Below, one piece after another: positions 57,676-64,000 of a DNA stretch of 64,000 nt. The stretch is from Norana najaformis. Taxonomy: Eukaryota; Annelida; Clitellata; Crassiclitellata; Hormogastridae. Position 1 is the first letter of the stretch. Each line of letters starts with the position of its first letter. The notes under the pieces were generated by a model. The model ran no database searches. It was given only the letters and a program-made list of their open reading frames with translations, and was not told the DNA's origin. The translations under genes and the position numbers were made by a program. The DNA lies in NCBI GenBank assembly GCA_964023275.1, contig OZ029916.1:19996064-20060063 (forward strand). Reading direction: 5' to 3'.

Positions 57676-60248
57676 ACATTTGTTAACACGCCATATGTCC
57701 ATCGGCTGAGCGAGGAATCGTAGGCTGGTTTTGTCAACTTTTTGATGACTACCATCCAACAAAAAATATGAAAATTTATTGATGCACTCAAGATAGAACA
57801 GAGCTTAAACGAAATAAAAGCAGAAAAATATGTAGCTACAACACCATCTATACAGGGAAGAAATACTGTATAAGGACTGCGCTCAACGGATTAAGTTACG
57901 GCCAACGCTACATAAGTTCAGTAAAAATGCCGAAATGGCAATCAACTTGAAAAGTCAGTTATTCGAACAAGAAATATGGTGTCTACGTACGTGCGGCCAC
58001 ATCAACCTCTATTTAAAATACAGCGGATGATAGATCATCATCATCATCATCATCATCAACAAAAACAACAACAACAACGGTTTCGTCGAAGGCACTTCCA
58101 ATGTCGAAGGTAAACTCTAAAAACTCTGCCCCGCTCTGCTGTTCTGTTGTCTGTACTGTATATTGTGACATCACCAGATGGAATTAATATCTGTTACATT
58201 CTTTTCAGGTAGATTACACAAAGGTTTCTCGTACGTGTAACATCTTCCGCGCTCTGACGGATGTCTACGATTCCTATTACAGCGTCAAAACCATGCTCGA
58301 CTACTTCGCCGTCAATCCATACAACATGTCATCGTTTGCTGGACCAGGAGCTTGGAATGACCCCGACCAGGTTAGAGACTCAACCACTGCAACTAGTAGG
58401 CAGATCTCAGCCTTTATTGCTAAGTTAAAATACAATACATTTACATAAGTATCCACCATAACGGTAGCTGAAAGCTTTACATTGATTGCTTTTCGGTAAT
58501 GTAACGCTATTCCTTTTGATAGTTATGTAGCTGTGCCTGATTATGTCTTTCAGATGTGCTTAGCGCCCACTACTGCACACAGTTTTTCGTTAAAAAAGTA
58601 CCGAAACAAGGCTGATAAAAGTCGTATCGCTTTCTGTCCTAAAGAATTCCATAAGACACAAATATTTGTATTTGCGAAAAAACTCGACAGAATTGAAACT
58701 GGATGATATTCAGGCCCTGAACGATACGAAAGATTTGTTTGGAAAGAAACATTTCGTTTTCGTAAAGACAAAAAGAAAACGGTTACACCGTCATGACTGA
58801 ATGTTCTTACACTATAAGCCTACAACATGATGGTGTTATGCACGTTACTTGTTTGAGATTCTTCGTGTTAAAATGACTAAATTTGGAATACCTGATGGAT
58901 CGTACTCATAATCCCGAGATTTCTATAGCGCCCAACGAAAGCCACGTCACGGGGACCAGCTTATTTACAGACGCTCAGTCAAAACAGAATCTACAGGCAA
59001 AAGTGTTCAGTTCCGGGTCGAGTGAGTAACTGGTTAAGGAAAGTGGATGTTCATAGCATAACTGTCCTGGTTTATCTTGAAGATAGTTCTGGGCAACTTT
59101 GCGTTGAGCCACGACCAAGAACGTCTCCAGATGGCCATGTGGTCTATGCTCTCAGCGCCTCTGCTCATGTCCAACGACCTAAGGACCATTCGACGGTCGT
59201 CGAAGGCCCTTCTACTCAACCGCAATATCATCGCCATCAACCAGGACCCACTCGGCAAACAGGGTCAAAAGGTCATGCAGGTAACGCACCCCTTATACTG
59301 CTGCACATTCGTATATCAACATCTGTAATCGCTAGTTGGGTTATTGCAGCGGTTAGTTTACTCGGGTTTTCTAAGAATACCAACAGTATAGTGTGCACAG
59401 CTAACTCAAATTTGTATGCCATGCAGTGTACAGTTTGCAGACATACATGTATTATTGTACCTGCACTGCATGGCGCTTGGGGAGCTTTCTTGAGTTCGTA
59501 CAAACCAAAACCGCCTATTTTAGGAAATATTATGCAATTGTTGATGAGTGTCGGCTGTTGGCAACTTTTCTTTCTAGCTGTGAATTATCATTCGCTCGTT
59601 ACAGCGAACATTTAGATATTTAGCAGATTGATGTTTGCCAGGAGAATTGCAGAGGGCTCTAAACCTAACTCCGTTCCCGACAATGTTAGGTAACATGCTT
59701 TTGATAAGTATTCAGAATACTATTTTAAATACTTCTGAAGTATTTAACATAGTATTGCAGATACTTTTGTGTATTTTAAAAAGTATTTTGGAAACATTTT
59801 TATTTCTATGAAGTACTTGAAATACCATGCAGGTCCTAATTCATTCAATGTCACATAGACCTCGGGATAAAGTGCATTGATTGCAGACAGTTTCAATCAA
59901 ACTCAACCAAATAAAACAAACTGGGAAACTGCAATGTAGTCTCTGCGTGTAAGAAAACAACTGAGACCGGCTTCTGTATTTTTTCAGATAGGTCATGTGG
60001 AGGTGTGGACGAAGCCCCTGGTGCCGACTGGAAGCATGGCCATAGCCTTCCTAAATACGCGGAACATAAATGGTCCTCAACTGCTCATCTTCTCTCTCGA
60101 CGCCATCGTCTCGAACACGCAGGTGTCGTACAGCGTTGTTGAACTGTTCGACGGAAAATACCTCGGTCTCCATAAACCGTCAGACAGGATTCGAATCTAT
60201 ATCAATCCAACCGGAGTCTACCTGATCAAAGTCATTCCGATCCCCTAA
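50297..60248 (+). CDS. GLA: GH27 alpha-galactosidase / alpha-N-acetylgalactosaminidase (complete, 7 exons)
   Basis: A secreted/lysosomal retaining glycosidase that removes terminal alpha-galactose or alpha-GalNAc from glycolipids and glycoproteins. Exons 50297-50487, 53990-54164, 54739-54913, 56206-56300, 58209-58370, 59083-59280, 59988-60248 join in phase to 418 residues (human GLA 429, NAGA 411). Residues 1-30 form a signal peptide before [13 protein letters not shown]. Trp46, Asp91-Asp92, Tyr133, Lys167, nucleophile Asp169 (KLDGCY), Arg226, acid/base Asp230 and Asp265 are kept, as are Cys 51, 55, 62, 93, 141, 171, 200 and 222. The specificity loop reads YSCQWPMY, where human GLA has E and L and human NAGA has S and A; the Met after NDPD is Gln. 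Substrate preference therefore cannot be assigned; the symbol marks the GLA/NAGA family, not proven orthology. Confidence 0.95.
50665..50740 (+). repeat. (GGT)n-rich microsatellite
   Basis: GGT/GGC/AGT trinucleotide tract in GH27 intron 1. Confidence 0.9.
51411..52006 (+). repeat. 20-bp minisatellite, about 30 copies
   Basis: Unit CTGCAGGTATCCTTGTAATG, with only two common variants (CTGCGGG and TTGCAATG). Each unit carries CAGGTAT, a good 5' splice-site match in the gene's sense direction, or CGGGTAT. Frames stay open because variation avoids stops. There are no unique spacers, so it is not a CRISPR-like array. Confidence 0.97.
53858..53922 (+). repeat. CTT then CCA simple repeats
   Basis: CTTCTTCTTC followed by a CCACCACCG tract, about 70 bp before GH27 exon 2. 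Confidence 0.9.
53990..54164 (+). CDS. GLA: GH27 exon 2
   Basis: Residues 64-122: [39 protein letters not shown] and [18 protein letters not shown], between TTACAG and GTCAGT. IDDCW binds substrate. Confidence 0.97.
54739..54913 (+). CDS. GLA: GH27 exon 3 with catalytic nucleophile
   Basis: Residues 123-180 plus one base: [20 protein letters not shown] and [19 protein letters not shown]. Asp169 is the nucleophile. An extra Cys (GIYLC) sits near the active site. Donor CCCA|GTAAGG. Confidence 0.97.
54965..55138 (+). repeat. 28-bp minisatellite, six copies plus a partial one
   Basis: Unit GTGTGCTTGTTACAGGTGGT plus CTACGTCT, nearly invariant. Each unit contains TTGTTACAGGTGG, which resembles a splice acceptor and a donor at once. 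It starts only about 50 bp after the exon 3 donor. As 28 is not a multiple of three, three frames run open through it. Confidence 0.97.
55610..55795 (+). repeat. tRNA-derived SINE, copy 2
   Basis: Box A-like GGATAGAGCGCTCAAC, box B GGGTTCGAGCC, body TAGGGACCTTGAGCAAGTCC, then GTGGCGCCTAATAAATGCAG and AATAAT. Same family as 25628-25800; in GH27 intron 3. Confidence 0.8.
56010..56100 (-). repeat. Dispersed repeat R1, copy 5 (3' part)
   Basis: GTACACGTTTTTCTATAGCG, ACCGTATGATTTCGACCTTG and CTCTGTATTCAT are the reverse complement of the R1 3' half. Confidence 0.65.
56206..56300 (+). CDS. GLA: GH27 exon 4 with substrate-specificity loop
   Basis: Residues 181-212: split Ser, [20 protein letters not shown] and [11 protein letters not shown], between TTCGAAG and GTTTGT. 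NYTG is a likely N-glycosylation site. Gln201 and Met204 occupy the two positions that separate GLA from NAGA. Confidence 0.95.
56377..56480 (+). repeat. ~40-bp unit, three tandem copies
   Basis: GAATTGTAACAG, GGACACTTG and GAGCCT(C/A)TTG recur three times; the last copy is shortened. About 80 bp after the exon 4 donor. Confidence 0.9.
56618..56707 (+). repeat. 44-bp unit, two tandem copies
   Basis: AGGTCATTGGTTCAATATGT, CATTTTATAGG and CATGGAATGGAG, repeated with one or two differences. Confidence 0.92.
57640..57676 (+). repeat. (GTAA)n microsatellite
   Basis: About nine GTAA units in GH27 intron 4. Confidence 0.92.
58033..58080 (+). repeat. ATC/AAC trinucleotide repeats
   Basis: ATCATC followed by AACAAC, about 130 bp before GH27 exon 5. 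Confidence 0.88.
58209..58370 (+). CDS. GLA: GH27 exon 5 with acid/base residue
   Basis: Residues 213-266: [33 protein letters not shown] and [14 protein letters not shown], between TTTCAG and GTTAGA. Asp230 is the acid/base. The normally invariant Met after NDPD is Gln266. Confidence 0.96.
58909..59021 (-). mobile_element. LINE 3' tail beside GH27 exon 6
   Basis: AATCCCGAGATTTCTATAGC, GCCCAACGAAAGCCACG and CAGACGCTCAGTCAAAACAG match the tail family of 9911-10855. Ends about 60 bp before the exon 6 acceptor. No coding part. Confidence 0.8.
59083..59280 (+). CDS. GLA: GH27 exon 6
   Basis: Residues 267-332: [36 protein letters not shown] and [14 protein letters not shown]. The acceptor TTATCTTGAAG has a weak pyrimidine tract. 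Donor CAG|GTAACG. Confidence 0.96.
59988..60248 (+). CDS. GLA: GH27 exon 7 (last)
   Basis: Residues 333-418: [31 protein letters not shown], the beta-sandwich domain, and [19 protein letters not shown] before TAA. ATTAAA about 90 bp downstream is a possible poly(A) signal. Confidence 0.95.
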   Translation: MGHVEVWTKPLVPTGSMAIAFLNTRNINGPQLLIFSLDAIVSNTQVSYSVVELFDGKYLGLHKPSDRIRIYINPTGVYLIKVIPIP

Positions 60249-60597
60249 GCCTTAGCTAATGTCTGACAACAGGAGGAGACACTCGTGTGGCTCAGGGCTC
60301 AATGGCCAATTCCCTGTGGGCCTTGGCAGGTCAAGATTATTAAATCCCTGGACCACAAAATTCCGTCATTTCCCAAAAAATAACGCAATATATAGGACGA
60401 ATGAAGCCTGTATAGCATTATCCTCATATGGGTTTCATTTTTCTTACCATATGGGACAATATTGGGCAAATGAAGCCCATATTAGAATATGATTTTGTAC
60501 GCAGTGCAACGATACTGTCATCAATAGTGATGTTAGCCTATATGACGACTTAACTGTTGTCATTGAATCTGCTTTCCAGCAAGAAATAGTTAAATTG

Positions 60598-60702
60598 ACA
60601 GCCACGTTCGTTGGGTCCACATTGGGCCCCTAGCTGTTCGCCAGTTACCACCTCTGGCATAGTGCGGACCCACCATGGAATCAATGAACGTGGCCGTCTT
60701 GG
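60598..60702. repeat. Palindromic element P, copy 3
   Basis: ACAGCCACGTTCGTTGGGTC opposite AATCAATGAACGTGGCCGTC, with inner TCCACATTGGGCC opposite GTGCGGACC. Total about 105 bp. Confidence 0.78.
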
Positions 60703-60931
60703 TTATCGTTTAAAAGAATTTATTAGATTCTTTGCAGTACACCGCAAGATGAATTCGGATTTGTCCAAGTCAGGCGAAGTGGCGTAACTTTAAAATTTGA
60801 GCCCATCACAGATGGCGCAAATGGGTCCTCTAGTGCCTCTTTGTACTTTATCAGGCTCGATCAGGCCCTCTTTTTCGGATTCAGACCTGGGCTCCCTGCA
60901 GTTGAGAGTCCTTTGGGCCCATAATTACGTT

Positions 60932-61700
60932 AATCGTAATCGTAAGCTTGAGATTTCTACAGCGCCCAACAAAAGCCAAGTCGCGGGAACCAGCTGATTC
61001 ACAGGCGCTCAGTCAAAACAAAATCGATAAGCAGTAAGAGTTCGCTTCCAGGTCAAGATCCAGGAGTCAGTCAGTCAGACGGCTACGGTGGATGGTAGTT
61101 CGGATTGGAGCGGAGAGATAAATAAGGAGGAGAAGAAGAATCAGGATAAGATTTTTGGAAGAGTAAAGTTTCCAGTTTTGAGTGAAAGACCAGAGCAGAA
61201 ACTGCAACAGGTGAAGTGTTGGCGAGTTCGTATGATGGGTCAGATAATTGTCGTAATTCTGGCGGGGGTTTATTCCAGAGGGGTGGAGTAGCTATGGCTA
61301 TGGGGCAATTTCCAAATTTTAAGGATGAGATGACTGGAGGGCGAAGATGTGTCAGGGCAGAAGAGGATCGCGTTGAACGGAGCGGTTGGATTGTAAATAT
61401 CTGAAGAAAATAGGAAGGTTGGAAAGATTTAATTGTGTTATAGGAAAGTGAAAGGACTTTATACTCTATGCGTTCAGGTATTTTAAGCCAATGAAGTGAT
61501 TTGAGAACAGGAGTTATGTGGTAATGTTTGGGGTTTTGGTGACAGCACGAGCAAGAGCATTTTGGATAACTTGAAGGCGGTTTATTTGAGTGGTATCTAC
61601 AATGAGGAAAAGTGAATTGCAGTAGTTTAATTTTACATGGACTATGGATGTGGCTGTCAACGTGACTCTGAAGCTGAAACAGACATACCAAAGGTGCAAA
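60932..61700 (-). mobile_element. LINE 3' fragment with frameshifted RT C-terminus
   Basis: Minus strand KLNYCNSLFLI and [17 protein letters not shown], then after a frameshift near 61520 [19 protein letters not shown] and [19 protein letters not shown]. The tail runs to about 60932 and ends in CGTAAT repeats. Close relative of 9911-10855 but more decayed. Confidence 0.87.
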
Positions 61701-61774
61701 TCATTCAAACATTCTAAACACGAAAATGAAAGACAAGCTGGGATTGATAGATAAACTGTTGCTGAAAGGTTTTT

Positions 61775-61840
61775 GTACTCGCATTTCTCTCTTTCTCTTT
61801 CTACCGCTCTCTCTTTCTCTCTTTCCTTCTCTCTCTGCTC
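61775..61840 (+). repeat. CT-rich simple repeat
   Basis: TCTCTCTTTCTC-type tract. Confidence 0.85.
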
Positions 61841-62005
61841 GGCAACGAAAACTGCTTGCTGATGAGTTCGGAAAAAACTCTGGTCTTAGTTGGCGCAGAT
61901 GATTTGATCTCTTTATGGCCAAGAATTCACAAGTCTTTACGAAGATGTTTATTTTGTAGACTGTTGTATATTACTAGCAGGTAACACAGTACACCTCTGG
62001 CAAGC

Positions 62006-62105
62006 ACGTTAGTTAGGGCCTCATTTGGCCCGTGATTAGCCACCAGTTGCCACTAGTGGCACATTGCGGGTCCACTGTGCGTCAAATAAACGTGGCTGTC
62101 TGGGA
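62006..62105. repeat. Palindromic element P, copy 4 (left end eroded)
   Basis: GCACGTTAGTTAGGGCCTCA on the left and CAAATAAACGTGGCTGTCTG on the right, with TTGGCCCG and GCGGGTCC inside. Left arm partly lost. Confidence 0.65.
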
Positions 62106-62109
62106 TAGG

Positions 62110-62650
62110 TGAAGACATTTCAAACATAATGGCATTTACTTGATTCACGACCTTTTCCTTCTTTTCTTAATGTGTTAGGCCGTCTGTGCACAAATACTTT
62201 CAAGACCGAGGAATTTTCAAGTTTCAACTTGCACTACTTGCCCAAACCCGTCAGATGTTTACGGAACTAAAACAAATCGCGGTCAGCATTCAACAGTTTC
62301 AGAGTGTATGTAGGCCTATGTGGTATTTATTTCAACTTTATTAAAACTTGTGACCATCATGTAAGTTAATTAAGCCTAATCGTTTCATCGCAATCTTTCA
62401 CGTTTTAGATTAACAAATCAGACGTTATTTTGGTTTACTTGAAAGCTACAAAGCGGTGAATAGACTTTGGACAATGAAAAAGAAATGAAAAAAATATGAA
62501 AAGATAGACTTCATTTCATTTCATGGCCATCTAGCGATTCAATACAATTGCAAACCATGCCAGTACCTAAGTTTAGAGAAGCGGCGAAGACTAGTCATTC
62601 TAGATCAAGTCTCTTTCTCATACGATTCTGTATGACTCTCTTGGGATAAC
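62110..62650. other. Non-coding stretch
   Basis: No feature recognised. Confidence 0.4.
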
Positions 62651-62658
62651 CTTTCTAG

Positions 62659-62659
<1 letters not shown>

Positions 62660-62721
<62 letters not shown>

Positions 62722-62810
62722 GTATTGTTATTATTATTATTAGTAGTAGTAGTAGTGGTAATAGTGGGAGTAGTGGTAGTAGTAGTAATAATAATAATAA
62801 TAATAATTTT
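62660..62810. repeat. (AAT)n / (AGT)n compound microsatellite
   Basis: Long AAT array, then TAGTAG and AAT again. Confidence 0.95.
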
Positions 62811-63185
62811 TGTAATCCCGAGGGATCAAAAAATAATAATAATAGCATTGCTCATACACCAAGACAATAATTCATCATCCCTGTGTTGATATTTGCCCCT
62901 CCTTGAGCTGTGTTAGGTCTACTGAGTTCGAAGCTGCGTGGGACAAGATATCAGCCTTCTGGGGCGGGCCGAATGACCAATGGCGTCGGCACACTGAGGC
63001 AAAAGAAGCCAAAGTGGGGGCTCTTTGGAGTCTATTTTTCCTCGGGTAGAGCTTAAAGCCTGTACGGTCAGTTGGGAAGGGGAAATGAGAAAGATAAGTC
63101 ACCAACCGAAGAGTGAGAAGTTGCATTTTCAGTAGGAGGCGGGGGAGTGATGACTCAAAAACCACAAGAATGAACACCTTTGAAG

Positions 63186-63269
63186 GGTAACAACGGTCGC
63201 TCTTTTTTCCGGCCTCAGCAGTGTTACGGCGCTGTAAAAATGTATTACTACTACTACCACTACTACTAC

Positions 63270-63301
<32 letters not shown>

Positions 63302-63350
63302 TGTTGTTGGTATTATTATTATTATTACTGCTACTACTATAACTATTAGC
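63186..63350 (+). repeat. LINE/SINE-type 3' tail with trinucleotide repeats
   Basis: CGGCCTCAGCAGTGTTACGG and CGCTGTAAAAATGTATTACT run into ACT/ATT repeats. Same layout as 11490-11585. Confidence 0.6.
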
Positions 63351-63454
63351 GGAAGACTGTTAGAGAAAGACGGTCCAAAGCGGTCTTAAGCGAGCTTCAG
63401 TAATGAACTGTTTGGATTATGGCATTGTTTAGTTTAGTCAGTTTAGCAGTAGAT

Positions 63455-63530
63455 GCGATGATCTAGTGGTTATCGTGCTGAACTGTTAACATAGAGGAAA
63501 ATCCCCGACAAGGCGGAAAGAAGTTTCGAG
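63455..63530 (+). repeat. Degraded tRNA-like repeat
   Basis: GATGATCTAGTGGTTATCGT then AACTGTTAACATAGAGG resembles the tRNA-like head at 893-967, but box B is lost. Confidence 0.5.
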
Positions 63531-63534
63531 AGTA

Positions 63535-64000
63535 TTGCACTACTTGCGCTCTCTAGCGAACTCAGTCATAAAATGAGTAGCCTGACTGTACACTGTCGGT
63601 TGGAAGATCATCTCATATACCGAGGTTACGATTGCTTCACTGTAGCATTTTTTCAGAGTCCGGCATTGTATTGACTCGTCGAAACCTGATAGTAAAACTG
63701 CAAAATCCAAACGTAAATCTGTATCTTTCACTCCTTTAGTTGATTATAAATGTTGTCAGGTTGTACAGCGCATCATGTATAATGCTGCGAAATATGGACT
63801 AGAATATAACTTGAAAACATAAAATTAATGCGTGAAAAATACCCCAAAATGTATTCTGTCAGAAGACCCTCTCAGGTTCAAGGAGCTTCGCCCTCTGATC
63901 CTCTGGCCTCCACGTGTAGGCTTTCGCTTCACGCTCGCCATGTGACCCCCTTTGCTTAAATCCTGGATTCGCCCTTGAGTACAGATGGACAATGGCCGGT
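63535..64000. other. Right flank, no feature recognised
   Basis: A short minus-strand frame at 63540-63731 matches no family I know. Confidence 0.35.

Noticed and set aside
59022-59615. Open frame of 197 codons on the plus strand
   Set aside because: It is a shadow frame across GH27 exon 6 and its flanking introns; the true frame matches the family exactly.

Overview
This is animal nuclear DNA with no bacterial or viral gene content. Three conserved protein-coding genes are split into short exons with GT-AG introns. They sit among CR1/L2-type LINE fragments, tRNA-derived SINE-like repeats, palindromic elements and many micro- and minisatellites. The gene structures, repeat types and compact introns suggest an invertebrate, probably marine. 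I cannot tell a lophotrochozoan from an invertebrate deuterostome by reading alone.

Layout. (1) About 1-12 kb, minus strand: a stomatin (band 7/SPFH) gene. Seven coding exons are readable from the membrane hairpin to the stop at 1998. The first coding exon was not found with confidence; a weak candidate lies at about 14.6 kb. A 5' LINE fragment, two copies of a tRNA-like repeat, a CCGT array and an 84-bp higher-order minisatellite lie in or beside it. (2) About 12-28 kb: an intergenic stretch with no recognised conserved gene, holding LINE fragments, microsatellites and a 12-bp minisatellite. (3) 28039-44159, minus strand: a complete folylpolyglutamate synthase gene. Fifteen exons join in consistent phase into 586 residues, with two in-frame start codons that suggest mitochondrial and cytosolic forms. 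(4) About 44-50 kb: a repeat-rich spacer between two divergently oriented genes. (5) 50297-60248, plus strand: a complete GH27 alpha-galactosidase / alpha-N-acetylgalactosaminidase gene, seven exons and 418 residues. Its catalytic aspartates are intact, but the residues that set substrate preference match neither human enzyme. (6) 60.3-64 kb: repeats only.

The three genes have unrelated cell roles: membrane-scaffold protein, folate retention and lysosomal glycan breakdown. They are neighbours, not an operon or pathway. I found no clearly new gene system. The observations most worth checking are the GH27 substrate-pocket substitutions, two intronic tandem arrays that repeat a splice-donor-like CAGGT in the sense direction, a dispersed palindromic family ending in AACGTGGCTGT, and a near-perfect 31-bp-arm hairpin in a folylpolyglutamate synthase intron. 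Exon boundaries come from reading frame, splice dinucleotides and remembered family sequence, not from transcript data.
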